Assembly: GCA_964612085.1 (NCBI GenBank)
Contig: CAZTCJ010000053.1
Coordinates: 1 to 26,470, forward strand
Source of the DNA: CAZTCJ01 sp964612085
GTDB lineage: Bacteria; Pseudomonadota; Alphaproteobacteria; JAJFIK01
Length of the DNA: 26,470 nt
Reading direction: 5' to 3'
The translations under genes and the position numbers were made by a program. The notes under the pieces were generated by a model. That model ran no database searches. It was not told where the DNA came from and saw only the letters and a program-made list of their open reading frames with translations. Position 1 is the stretch's first letter. Each line of letters begins with the position of its first letter. This document shows positions 1 through 7,817 of the stretch, piece by piece.

Positions 1-1
1 A

Positions 2-814
2 CTGTCGGATAGCGGTCGCCTGATGGCGGGAAAACGCGGCCTCGTGATGGGGGTGGCCAATGACCGGTCGATCGCCGGGGGCATCGCCAAGGCCTGCGCC
101 GACCATGGCGCGGAGCTGGCCTTCACCTATCAGGGGGAAGCGCTGAAAAAACGGGTCGAGCCCCTGGCCCAAAGCCTGGGCGCGCATGTGCTGCTGCCCT
201 GCGACGTGACCGACGCGGCCTCGGTCGATGCCACCTTCGATACCCTGTCGCGCGAATGGGGCACGCTCGATTTTCTCGTCCATGCCATCGCCTTTTCCGA
301 CAAGGAACAGCTCAAGGGCCGCTATGTCGATACGACCCCTGAGAATTTCCAGATGACCATGAACATCTCATGCTATTCGTTCACGGCCATTGCGCAGCGT
401 GCGGAAAAACTGATGCCCAATGGTGGCAGCATGCTGACCCTCACCTATTTCGGCGCCGAGCGGGTCATGCCGCACTATAATGTCATGGGCGTCGCCAAGG
501 CGGCGCTGGAAGCATCGGTCCGGTACCTGGCGGAGGATCTGGGCAAGCAGGCGATCCGGGTCAACGCGATCTCGGCGGGCCCGATCAAGACGCTGGCCGC
601 CGCCGGCATCGGCGATTTCCGCTACATCCTGAAATGGAACGAGTACAACTCGCCGCTCCGGCGCAACGTGACCATCGACGAGGTGGGTAATTCCGCGCTT
701 TACCTCTTGAGCGATCTGGGCGCAGCGGTGACCGGCGAAGTGCACCACGTGGATTGCGGCTACAATATCGTCGGCATGAAAGCGGTGGACGCACCCGATA
801 TCACCGTGTCCTGA
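2..814 (+). CDS. fabI: Enoyl-[acyl-carrier-protein] reductase (NADH), FabI; 5' end probably off the window
   Basis: Catalyses the last reduction of each fatty-acid elongation cycle (trans-2-enoyl-ACP to acyl-ACP) in the cytoplasm. The product is a divergent SDR with the FabI signature. Counting from the first internal ATG (position 23), the N-terminal nucleotide-binding stretch is GLVMGVANDRS, and the catalytic Tyr142, Tyr152 and Lys159 lie in the FGAERVMPHYNVMGVAK region, followed by RVNAISAGPIKTLAA. The reading frame is open to the window edge. The codons just before ATG-23 read L-S-D-S-G-R-L, and FabI proteins commonly have a few residues before MAGKRG. ATG-23 also lacks a ribosome binding site, so I infer the start lies left of the window. 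Oddities: Gly replaces the usual Trp or Tyr in the RSIAxGIA segment, and Ala replaces Gly at the E. coli Gly93 position. aroC follows after 53 bp in the same direction. Confidence 0.95.
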   Translation: MSDSGRLMAGKRGLVMGVANDRSIAGGIAKACADHGAELAFTYQGEALKKRVEPLAQSLGAHVLLPCDVTDAASVDATFDTLSREWGTLDFLVHAIAFSDKEQLKGRYVDTTPENFQMTMNISCYSFTAIAQRAEKLMPNGGSMLTLTYFGAERVMPHYNVMGVAKAALEASVRYLAEDLGKQAIRVNAISAGPIKTLAAAGIGDFRYILKWNEYNSPLRRNVTIDEVGNSALYLLSDLGAAVTGEVHHVDCGYNIVGMKAVDAPDITVS

Positions 815-867
815 CGTTTTTTGTTTGCAGTTGCCTGGCTGACCCCTTCTGAACAGGGACTCTTCCC

Positions 868-2001
868 ATGTCTTATAACAGCTACGGCCATCTGTTCCGT
901 GTGACCACCTGGGGCGAATCCCACGGACCGGCCTTGGGCTGCGTGATCGACGGGGTGCCGCCGGGCATCCCTTTGCGGGCGGAGGATATCCAGATCCATC
1001 TGGACCGCCGCCGCCCCGGCCAGTCGCGCCATGTGACCCAGCGCCGGGAAGCGGATCGGGTGCAGATCCTCTCCGGCACGTTCGAGGATGACGAGACGCC
1101 CGGCCCGGTGACCACCGGCACGCCCGTCAGCCTACTGATCGAGAACACCGACCAGCGCTCCAAGGACTATACGGCGATCCGGGACCAGTTCCGCCCCGGC
1201 CATGCCGATTACACCTATTTCGCCAAATACGGCGTGCGCGATTATCGCGGCGGCGGACGATCCTCGGCGCGGGAAACGGCGGCGCGGGTGGCCGCCGGCG
1301 CGGTGGCCCGCCGCGTCCTCGAAACGCTGTTTGAGGGCTGCCGGATCCGTGCCGCGCTCGTGCAGATCGGCCCCAATACCATCGAGCGCAGCCGCTGGCG
1401 CTGGGACGCGGTCGATAACAATCCGTTCTTCTGTCCCGATCCCGACAGCGTGGAGCCCTGGACGCAGTATCTCGATCAGATCCGCAAGGCGGGCACCTCC
1501 TGCGGCGCGGTCGTCGAAGTGGTGGCCTCCGGCCTCCCCGCAGGGCTCGGCGCGCCGGTCTACGGCAAGCTCGACGCCGATCTGGCGGCGGCCTTCATGA
1601 GCATCAACGCGGTCAAGGGCGTGGAGATCGGCGCGGGCTTTGCCGCAGCAGCCCTCGACGGCATCGCCAACGCGGATGAAATGGCGATGGAGAACGACGA
1701 AGTGCGCTTCCGCTCGAACCAGGCGGGCGGCGTTTTGGGCGGCATTTCCACCGGGCAGGACATCGTGGCCCGCTTCGCGGTCAAGCCCACCTCTTCCATT
1801 CCGACCGCCCGCCAGTCGATCACGCGGGAAGGCAAACCGGCCCAAGTGATCACCAAGGGCCGCCACGATCCTTGCGTCGGCATCCGCGCCGTGCCCGTGG
1901 CCGAGGCCATGATGGCCTGCGTTCTCGCCGATCACGCCCTGCTGCACCGGGCCCAGACGGGCCGCGTCAACGCCATCGTTCCAGGACCGCGCCTGATCTG
2001 A
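868..2001 (+). CDS. aroC: Chorismate synthase
   Basis: Converts 5-enolpyruvylshikimate-3-phosphate to chorismate, the last common step to aromatic amino acids, folate and ubiquinone precursors; it needs reduced FMN. The 377-residue product matches the family from end to end: TTWGESHGPALG near the N-terminus (conserved His19), DRRRPGQS at about 47-53, RPGHADYTYFAKYG at about 109-122 (second conserved His112), GGRSSARETAARVAAGAVA at about 129-147, and a C-terminal GRHDPCVGIRAVPVAEAM block. The length is slightly above the usual 350-370 because of a loop around NNPFFCPDPDSVEPW. The start is an ATG with a weak purine stretch (cagggac) upstream. The gene lies 53 bp after fabI with no visible terminator between them, so the two may be co-transcribed. 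Confidence 0.97.
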   Translation: MSYNSYGHLFRVTTWGESHGPALGCVIDGVPPGIPLRAEDIQIHLDRRRPGQSRHVTQRREADRVQILSGTFEDDETPGPVTTGTPVSLLIENTDQRSKDYTAIRDQFRPGHADYTYFAKYGVRDYRGGGRSSARETAARVAAGAVARRVLETLFEGCRIRAALVQIGPNTIERSRWRWDAVDNNPFFCPDPDSVEPWTQYLDQIRKAGTSCGAVVEVVASGLPAGLGAPVYGKLDADLAAAFMSINAVKGVEIGAGFAAAALDGIANADEMAMENDEVRFRSNQAGGVLGGISTGQDIVARFAVKPTSSIPTARQSITREGKPAQVITKGRHDPCVGIRAVPVAEAMMACVLADHALLHRAQTGRVNAIVPGPRLI

Positions 2002-2055
2002 CACAATGCACCGCGCATGTGTGCCAGCAGGGAGCGCCCGGCGAAATCGTGGATT

Positions 2056-2598
2056 ATGGGGCCGATGGACACAGCGCCGGGCGATCCGGAACAGCCGCTG
2101 CGCATCTTTTTCAATCCTGACTCAGGCCGCGCCGTGGTCTACGGCGCGGGCGCCATCGCCTTTTTCATGATCCTGTACGGCTTCATCAACACGGACGCGT
2201 TCCTGATGCTGACGAGCTTGGTGCCCATGGCCGTGTCCGCCTATCACCTGCCCGCCATGCATAATGAGAAACCGCAGATCGAAGTCTTCGATCAGGGGCT
2301 CTATCTCGACGGTCTGGGCGTGATCCCGTGGGAGGCTGTGGTCGATATCGAAATCCTGGATCCGGAAAGCGGCGAAACCACGATCCCGGAACTGATCGTG
2401 GAGACGCGGGATTCCATCGAGGCCGTGATCGACCCGCAAAGGGGCCTGACTTTGATGCGCACGTTCCAGATCATGGTCTGGCGGCTTGAGGAGCTCAATC
2501 TCCTGCGCGTCAAGCTACACCAGTTGAATGTGGATCCGGACTTTCTGGGCGCTGATATCAGGCGCCGGTTGCGCCAGTCCCGGACGCGGGTTTTTTAA
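2056..2598 (+). CDS. Small two-span membrane protein with a C-terminal PH-like region, function unknown
   Basis: A 180-residue protein that I cannot assign to a pathway. After a hydrophilic N-terminus come two adjacent hydrophobic spans (about residues 26-44 and 48-64), then a cytoplasmic-type domain. In that domain, QGLYLDGLGVIPWEAVVDIE resembles the strand pattern of bacterial PH-like membrane proteins of the STM3941 kind. This is a resemblance by eye, not a match. The start is uncertain: the frame is open from an ATG at 2017, but 2056 and 2065 are also ATGs and none has a good ribosome binding site. I chose 2056 because it leaves a short polar tail before the first span. The gene follows aroC in the same direction and ends tail-to-tail with the methyltransferase gene on the other strand. 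Confidence 0.7.
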   Translation: MGPMDTAPGDPEQPLRIFFNPDSGRAVVYGAGAIAFFMILYGFINTDAFLMLTSLVPMAVSAYHLPAMHNEKPQIEVFDQGLYLDGLGVIPWEAVVDIEILDPESGETTIPELIVETRDSIEAVIDPQRGLTLMRTFQIMVWRLEELNLLRVKLHQLNVDPDFLGADIRRRLRQSRTRVF

Positions 2599-2648
2599 GC
2601 GCGGCCAGGAAACGTGCAGGCCGGTTTGCCGTCCGGCCGCGCGCCCTC

Positions 2649-2696
2649 AAAAAAAAACGCGCACGATGATAGTCGGTAGAACGATTACCGTGCGCG
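2649..2696 (-). terminator. Rho-independent terminator of the xseB-dxs-tlyA operon
   Basis: Read on the - strand, a perfect 8-bp inverted repeat (cgcgcacg at 2658-2665 pairing with cgtgcgcg at 2689-2696) is followed directly by nine T residues (2657-2649). Weaker internal pairs (2667/2687, 2669/2685, 2670/2684) would lengthen the stem. The TAA stop of the methyltransferase gene (2685-2687) sits inside the hairpin. It faces the right way to end the long - strand transcript. On the + strand the hairpin is not followed by T residues. Confidence 0.8.
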
Positions 2697-3728
2697 AAAC
2701 ACGGCTACTTTCGAGAGAAATCCGTGGTCGGACCAGCAGAACTCGAGCCCCGCCTCGCTGAACAGCGCGGCCAAATCCTCGCTCAGATAGCCCATGTAAT
2801 AGGGCTCGTGAAAGCCGACGGGGAAGCTCTCCAGAATGCCGTCCCATTCGGAGGCGTCGCCATACTGGATTGAATCCACAAGGATAAATGTGCCGCCCGG
2901 CTTGAGCACCCGGGCGATTTCCCGGGCCACCACCCGGCGGATCTTGGGCGGCAGTTCGTGGAACAGATAGATCGAGGTCACCACATCATGCGCGCCATCG
3001 TCGAACGGCATGGTCTCGGCATTGGCTTCGACGAAATCGACCCCGCTCCAGGGTTTCAAATTCCGCCGGGCCTCGTCGAGATACGCGCCGGAGAGATCAA
3101 GCGCGGTGACGGGCAGTTTCGGATAATTGTCCTTCACGAAGGTGAGGAACCGGCCCGTGCCAGTCGCCACATCGAGCAGGCTCATATGCCGTTGATCCTT
3201 GCCCTTCAGCGCTTCCGCCAAGGGCACCAGCGCCATGCGCCGCATCAGATCGGCGGTGCCAGTGAACAGGACTTCCACCTGCGTGTCGTAAAGCCTGGCG
3301 GATTCATCCGACAGCCAACCGTCCGTCTGGTAATGGAAGTTCTGAAGATAATAGCGCGGGTACTGCCCTTTCCGGTCTTCCGTGAAGACTTCGGAATTGT
3401 TCCGGCCCATGCGGCGTTCTTCCACGCGCGGCACGTCCCGCAGGAAACGGATGGAATCGCTGATCAGCCGGCGCGGATTGCGCACACGGTCATGAGGTTT
3501 GGCGTAAAACCCTTGCTCGATATTGCGCCATTCCCGCGCGGTCAGCTCCCTGAGAGCGCGAATGGCCTCTCTGCCATCGGGCACGGCGCCCGCGGGCTTG
3601 AATGCCGGCTCGCCTGGCGGCGTCAACGGCCCGGACATGCGCCGGAGCGCCAGATAATGCCCGCCATACCACGCCATCTTCGCGGCCTGGGAAACCTGAT
3701 AATCCACACGATCCAAGAGACTAGCCAT
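2685..3728 (-). CDS. Class I SAM-dependent methyltransferase, substrate unknown
   Basis: A 347-residue protein with a long N-terminal region of about 180 residues and a C-terminal Rossmann-type methyltransferase domain. Motif I is LLDVATGTGRFL at about 184-195, followed by an acidic residue at the end of strand 2 (TALDLSGAYLDEA) and NAETMPFDDGAHDVV at about 236-250. The post-motif segment reads EIARVLKPGGTFILVDS. The N-terminal part contains YYLQNFHYQTDGWLSDESA at about 126-144. I associate this block with a methyltransferase family of unknown substrate found in bacteria and phototrophs, but that is from memory. The ATG has GAGG 8 nt upstream. The gene starts 15 bp after the RNA methyltransferase gene ends and carries the operon terminator at its 3' end. 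A role in RNA or quinone methylation would be a guess. Confidence 0.9.
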   Translation of the reverse strand: MASLLDRVDYQVSQAAKMAWYGGHYLALRRMSGPLTPPGEPAFKPAGAVPDGREAIRALRELTAREWRNIEQGFYAKPHDRVRNPRRLISDSIRFLRDVPRVEERRMGRNNSEVFTEDRKGQYPRYYLQNFHYQTDGWLSDESARLYDTQVEVLFTGTADLMRRMALVPLAEALKGKDQRHMSLLDVATGTGRFLTFVKDNYPKLPVTALDLSGAYLDEARRNLKPWSGVDFVEANAETMPFDDGAHDVVTSIYLFHELPPKIRRVVAREIARVLKPGGTFILVDSIQYGDASEWDGILESFPVGFHEPYYMGYLSEDLAALFSEAGLEFCWSDHGFLSKVAVFRAR

Positions 3729-3743
3729 GACACGGCCTCAGCT

Positions 3744-5024
3744 TTACGCCCGTTCGAAGACACCAACACACTCAATATGGGGCGACCAGGCGAACTGGTC
3801 CACCGGTGTGACATGGTGGAGCGTGTAGCCGCCATCCACAAGGGTCCGGGCATCGCGGGCGAAACTCGCCGGATTGCAGGAGACGGCGGCGATGCGCCGC
3901 ACGTCGGAGCGCGCCAGATCCCGCATCTGGGCATCGGCCCCGGCGCGCGGCGGGTCGATCACGGCGGCCTCGAAGCGGGCCAGTTCCTTCGGCGTCAGCG
4001 GACGGCGGAAGAGATCGCGCCGTTCCACCGAAACGGGTTTGAGACCCGATGTCTTACGCGCGGCCTTGTCGAGCGCGGCGCAGGCAGTCTCGTCCATTTC
4101 CAGCGCATGCACACCGTGCCGTTCCGCTAAAGGAAAGGTAAATGTGCCGCAGCCGGAGAAAAGATCGGCGATGCGGGCTTTCGGCCCGAGATGGGGCAGC
4201 AGCGCCTCCGTCACGAGGCGGATCAGCGCGTCCTGGCCTTCCCGGCTCGGCTGGAGAAAGCCGCCCGGCGGCGGGGTGACGGCGACGCTCCCGAAGGTGA
4301 CGGCAGGCGGGCGCCATTCCACGCCGAGAACGCCGTCGAAGGTCAAGCGCGCCGCGCCGAGACGTTGCGCCATCCCGGTCAAAGCCGTCTGGATAGAGAG
4401 CGGCACATCCTTGGTCAGGCGCAGATCGAGATCGAGACCCGTTTCGCTGTCGAGCGCATGAATTTGTCCGGATGGGGCCGTTTCAGATGCGACCCCGGCC
4501 AGAGCGCGCAGGCCGGGCCAGGCCGCTTTCAGACCCGGGCTGACGACCAGACAGTCCGGGCAATCGACGAGAGCGTGGGAGCCTCGCGCCTGAAAGCCCA
4601 GAACCAAGGCCTTACCGTGTACGGTGTAATGGAGCGTAACCCGGCGGCGGGTCGCAGGCGGGATCGTCACGATCTCACGGATCGGCACGGCGCCGAGTCC
4701 CCGCGCGGCCAAGGCATCGGCAAGTTTCCGTTGTTTCCAAGCGGCCAGAAAACCGTCCGCCCCATGCTGAAGGGCGCAGCCACCGCATTGGCCGAAGACC
4801 GGGCATGGCGGCGCTACCCGGTTCGCGCTTGGCTCCAGGATCGTGACGGACCCGAGCCGGTCGCCGGTCCGCAGGCCTTCGATGCGCTCGCCCGGCAGGG
4901 TGAACGGCGCATAGACCGGGCCGTCCGGCCCCGGCGCGATGCCGTCCCCTTGCGCGCCCAGGGCCTCGATCCGGCCTTCGAACGGTACCGGTTTCGGGCG
5001 GGGTTTAGGTCTTGCGCGCGCCAA
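3744..5024 (-). CDS. TrmA/RlmD-family 23S rRNA or tRNA (uracil-C5) methyltransferase
   Basis: A 426-residue SAM-dependent RNA m5U methyltransferase. Order of parts: a basic N-terminus; a TRAM-like beta domain at about 13-65; an iron-sulfur cysteine cluster C74-x5-C80-x2-C83, with the fourth ligand probably Cys158; and a SAM-binding domain with ADLFSGCGTFTFPLAERHG. The catalytic core is AAVSCNPASFARD (nucleophile Cys383), and HIECVGVF (Glu418) is near the end. The 4Fe-4S cysteines fit RlmD (RumA) better than TrmA, but RlmC-, RlmD- and RlmCD-like specificities cannot be separated by eye, so no symbol is given. Its first 20 bases overlap the end of tlyA, which indicates translational coupling. 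Two RNA methyltransferases in a row suggest ribosome maturation. Confidence 0.93.
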   Translation of the reverse strand: MARARPKPRPKPVPFEGRIEALGAQGDGIAPGPDGPVYAPFTLPGERIEGLRTGDRLGSVTILEPSANRVAPPCPVFGQCGGCALQHGADGFLAAWKQRKLADALAARGLGAVPIREIVTIPPATRRRVTLHYTVHGKALVLGFQARGSHALVDCPDCLVVSPGLKAAWPGLRALAGVASETAPSGQIHALDSETGLDLDLRLTKDVPLSIQTALTGMAQRLGAARLTFDGVLGVEWRPPAVTFGSVAVTPPPGGFLQPSREGQDALIRLVTEALLPHLGPKARIADLFSGCGTFTFPLAERHGVHALEMDETACAALDKAARKTSGLKPVSVERRDLFRRPLTPKELARFEAAVIDPPRAGADAQMRDLARSDVRRIAAVSCNPASFARDARTLVDGGYTLHHVTPVDQFAWSPHIECVGVFERA

Positions 5025-5760
5025 GCAGAAACTCCTTGTTGCCGTCCGGTCCCTCGATTGGGCTCAGGATCACGCCGTCCACGGACCAGCCCTGATCGTC
5101 CGTGACCCAGCGGACCATAGCATCGCACACGGCCTGGTGAACGGACGGATCCTTGACCACGCCCGCCTTGTTGAGGGCGCTGCGCCCCGCCTCGAATTGC
5201 GGCTTGATCAACGCGATCAGCCGCGCCCCGTCAGCACCGAGCGCCAGCGCCGGTGGCAAAGCCAGTTTGAGGGAAATGAAACTCACGTCACTGACGATAA
5301 GGTCGGGGCGATCCGGGATCAGCGTGCCATCAAGCGCGCGGGCATTGACGCCTTCGAGCGAGACGACCCGTGGATCGCCGCGCAAGCGTTCATGCAATTG
5401 TCCGTGGCCCACATCGACCGCATAGACCTTCGCCGCACCGTGCTTGAGCATAACCTCCGTGAAGCCGCCCGTGGACGCACCGAGATCGAGCGCGATCTTG
5501 CCCTCAGGGTCATAGGCGAAATGATCGAGTCCATGGGCCAGTTTCAGACCGCCGCGCGAGACGTAAGGATTGGCAAGCTCGGCGCAATCGATGGCAGCAT
5601 CAAAGGGGATGAGGGCGCTGGGGCGGGTCAACACCGCGCCGTCCACGCGCACGGTGCCCGCCTTGATCTCGGCCTGGGCCCGCGCCCGGCTCGGGAACAG
5701 GCCCCGTTCCACAAGCAGGAGGTCGGCGCGGCGGCGGTCGCCTGATCCCGCCGCGCCCAT
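5005..5760 (-). CDS. tlyA: TlyA-family rRNA (cytidine-2'-O)-methyltransferase
   Basis: A 251-residue protein with an S4 RNA-binding domain at about 11-60 (RADLLLVERGLFPSRARAQA) followed by an FtsJ-type methyltransferase domain with SAM motif ALDLGASTGGFTEVML at about 90-105. The K-D-K-E catalytic tetrad of 2'-O-methyltransferases can be read as Lys73 (SRGGLKL), Asp158 (VSDVSF), Lys186 (LIKPQFE) and Glu243 (GNKEFLL). Characterised TlyA proteins methylate 16S and/or 23S rRNA at cytidine 2'-OH and affect capreomycin sensitivity. They were once misnamed hemolysins. The ATG lies 5 bp after the dxs stop with no strong ribosome binding site, so coupling to dxs translation is likely. It sits between dxs and the uracil methyltransferase gene. 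Confidence 0.94.
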   Translation of the reverse strand: MGAAGSGDRRRADLLLVERGLFPSRARAQAEIKAGTVRVDGAVLTRPSALIPFDAAIDCAELANPYVSRGGLKLAHGLDHFAYDPEGKIALDLGASTGGFTEVMLKHGAAKVYAVDVGHGQLHERLRGDPRVVSLEGVNARALDGTLIPDRPDLIVSDVSFISLKLALPPALALGADGARLIALIKPQFEAGRSALNKAGVVKDPSVHQAVCDAMVRWVTDDQGWSVDGVILSPIEGPDGNKEFLLGARKT

Positions 5761-5765
5761 GGGCG

Positions 5766-7799
5766 TTACGCCAGCCTGGAACCGCTCGCCTGGGTGCCCT
5801 GGGCGAGTGCGGACAATACCGTTTCGACGATATGGGGCGCGTTGAGCTTGGCCACATCGTACATGAGCGCGGGCTTGTCCTGATCGATGAAGATATCGGG
5901 CAAGATCATGGTACGGACCTTCAGCCCCCGGTCAAGCAGGCCATCGGACGCCATGAACTGCAGAACATGAGCGCCGAAGCCGCCGACCGCGCCTTCCTCG
6001 ATGGTGATCAGCACCTCGTGATGGGCAGCCAGTTGCCGGATCAGATCGTGATCGAGCGGCTTGGCGAAGCGGGCGTCCGCGATGGTGATCGCCAGCCCGT
6101 GATTGTTGCTCAGCTCTTCCGCCGCCTTGCGCACTTCCTGCATGCGTGCGCCGAAATTCAGCACCGCCACACGATTGCCGCTCTGGACGATCCGGCCCTT
6201 GCCGATTTCGAGCGCTGTGCCGATTTCCGGCAGCTCGATACCGATGCCTTCGCCGCGCGGATAGCGGAACGCACACGGACGATCGTCGATTTCCACCGCC
6301 GTCGCCACCATATGCATGAGTTCCAGCTCATCCGACGGCGCCATCACGACGAAGCCCGGCAGCGTGCCCAGATAAGCGATGTCGAACGAGCCCGCATGGG
6401 TCGGACCATCGGCGCCCACAAGACCGGCCCGGTCGATGGCGAAGCGCACCGGCAGGCGCTGAATCGCCACATCGTGCACCACCTGGTCATAGCCGCGCTG
6501 CAGGAAAGTGGAGTAGATCGCCGCGAACGGCCGGTAGCCTTCCGTCGCCAGACCGGCGGCGAAGGTCACCGCGTGTTGTTCCGCGATGCCCACATCGAAA
6601 GAACGGTCCGGATGCGCCTTATGGAACAGGTTGACGCCGGTGCCCGAGGGCATGGCGGCGGTGATGGCAACGATCTTATCGTCCGTTTCCGCATGTTTCG
6701 CCAGCGCTTGACCGAACACGTTCTGATAAGCGGGCGCGTTGGGCTTGGGCTTGTGCTGGGTGCCGGTCTCCACGTCGAATTTGGCGACGCCGTGATATTT
6801 GTCCGCGGACTCCTCGGCGAATTTGTAACCCTTGCCTTTCTGGGTCACCACATGGACCAGCACGGGACCATCGCCGGAGGCGCGTACATTCTTCAAGATC
6901 GGGATCAAATGATCCAGATTGTGGCCGTCGATCGGGCCGATATAGTAAAAGCCCAGCTCCTCGAACAGCGTGCCGCCGGTAACGATGCCCCGTGCATATT
7001 CCTCCGCACGGCGCGCCGTCACTTCTAGGCGCTTGGGCAAATGTTCGGCCACATGCTTGGCGACGTTCCGCACGCTCTGATACGCGCCGCTTGAGAGCAG
7101 CCGCGCCAGATACGCGCTCATGGCGCCGACCGGCGGTGCGATCGACATGTCGTTGTCGTTCAGGACGACCGTGAAGCGCGAGCCCAGATGGCCCGCATTG
7201 TTCATGGCTTCATAGGCCATGCCGGCGCTCATGGCGCCGTCGCCGATGACCGACACCACGTGATTGTCGCCGCCCGACAGATCCCGCGCCACGGCCATGC
7301 CGAGTCCGGACGAAATCGATGTAGAGGAGTGCGCCGCGCCGAACGGATCGTATTCGCTTTCCGCCCGCTTGGTGAAGCCGGACAGCCCGCCGCCCTGGCG
7401 CAGGGTGCGGATGCGGTCGCGCCGGCCGGTGATGATCTTATGTGGATAGCACTGATGCCCCACATCCCAGATCAACCGGTCCTGGGGCGTATTGAAGACG
7501 TGATGGATGGCCACCGTCAGTTCGACAACGCCAAGGCCCGCGCCCAGATGTCCGCCCGTGACGGAAACGGCGTCGATAGTCTCGGCACGGAGTTCATCGG
7601 CCAGTTGCCGAAGCTCCTTCATGGAAAACCCGCGAAGATCTTCCGGAACTTTTACGGTGTCGAGAAGCGGAGTCTTGCCCAAATGGGCCGTATTGATCGT
7701 GTCGGCCACGGAGTATCCCTTCGCCTGTTCGCTCATACGCGGTTGATTTCGAACAAGGAGGACGCGGCCGACACCCTGGTGCCTGTAGGGTTTTTCCAC
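5766..7799 (-). CDS. dxs: 1-deoxy-D-xylulose-5-phosphate synthase
   Basis: Condenses pyruvate and glyceraldehyde-3-phosphate to DXP, the entry step of the MEP isoprenoid pathway and a source for thiamine and pyridoxal. It uses thiamine diphosphate and Mg2+. The catalytic parts look intact in the 677-residue product: TGGHLGAGLGVVEL (His84), WDVGHQCYPHKI, the ThDP motif GDGAMSAG followed by EAMNN (186-201), FDVGIAEQHAVTFAAG (Glu407), and DRAGLVGADGPTHAG. Start choice: GTG at 7799 has AGGAGGT 11 nt upstream, overlapping the stop of the preceding gene. An internal ATG at 7736 (MSEQAKGYSV) would give a more typical 656 residues but has no ribosome binding site. I report the GTG, so the first 21 residues are uncertain. 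Confidence 0.96.
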   Translation of the reverse strand: MEKPYRHQGVGRVLLVRNQPRMSEQAKGYSVADTINTAHLGKTPLLDTVKVPEDLRGFSMKELRQLADELRAETIDAVSVTGGHLGAGLGVVELTVAIHHVFNTPQDRLIWDVGHQCYPHKIITGRRDRIRTLRQGGGLSGFTKRAESEYDPFGAAHSSTSISSGLGMAVARDLSGGDNHVVSVIGDGAMSAGMAYEAMNNAGHLGSRFTVVLNDNDMSIAPPVGAMSAYLARLLSSGAYQSVRNVAKHVAEHLPKRLEVTARRAEEYARGIVTGGTLFEELGFYYIGPIDGHNLDHLIPILKNVRASGDGPVLVHVVTQKGKGYKFAEESADKYHGVAKFDVETGTQHKPKPNAPAYQNVFGQALAKHAETDDKIVAITAAMPSGTGVNLFHKAHPDRSFDVGIAEQHAVTFAAGLATEGYRPFAAIYSTFLQRGYDQVVHDVAIQRLPVRFAIDRAGLVGADGPTHAGSFDIAYLGTLPGFVVMAPSDELELMHMVATAVEIDDRPCAFRYPRGEGIGIELPEIGTALEIGKGRIVQSGNRVAVLNFGARMQEVRKAAEELSNNHGLAITIADARFAKPLDHDLIRQLAAHHEVLITIEEGAVGGFGAHVLQFMASDGLLDRGLKVRTMILPDIFIDQDKPALMYDVAKLNAPHIVETVLSALAQGTQASGSRLA

Positions 7800-7817
7800 C
7801 CCCCGGTCGCACCTCCT
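7756..7817 (-). promoter_or_regulatory. dxs ribosome binding site overlapping the upstream stop, with a possible sequestering hairpin
   Basis: On the - strand the TAG stop of the IspA-like gene (7818-7816) runs directly into AGGAGGT (7817-7811), the only strong ribosome binding site before dxs. About 50 nt downstream is CCTCCT (7761-7756), which pairs perfectly with AGGAGG. Further pairs can form inside (GCG/CGC and CC/GG, with one mismatch and a small internal loop). The GTG start lies in the loop. Overlap of stop and ribosome binding site indicates translational coupling. A regulatory role for the hairpin is inference. Confidence 0.4.

Noticed and set aside
2599..2642. GC-rich inverted repeats (gcgcggcc/ggccgcgc and ggccgg/ccggcc) after the small membrane-protein gene
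   Set aside because: The hairpin is followed by gccctc and an A-run on the + strand, not T residues, so I do not call it a + strand terminator.
2958..4130. Long + strand reading frame of 390 codons opposite two methyltransferase genes
   Set aside because: It is antisense to two genes with clear motifs, is rich in His/Arg as expected for a shadow frame in GC-rich DNA, and has no family resemblance.
5832..7028. 398-codon + strand frame opposite dxs
   Set aside because: Antisense shadow of a well-conserved gene, with no ribosome binding site or recognisable domain.
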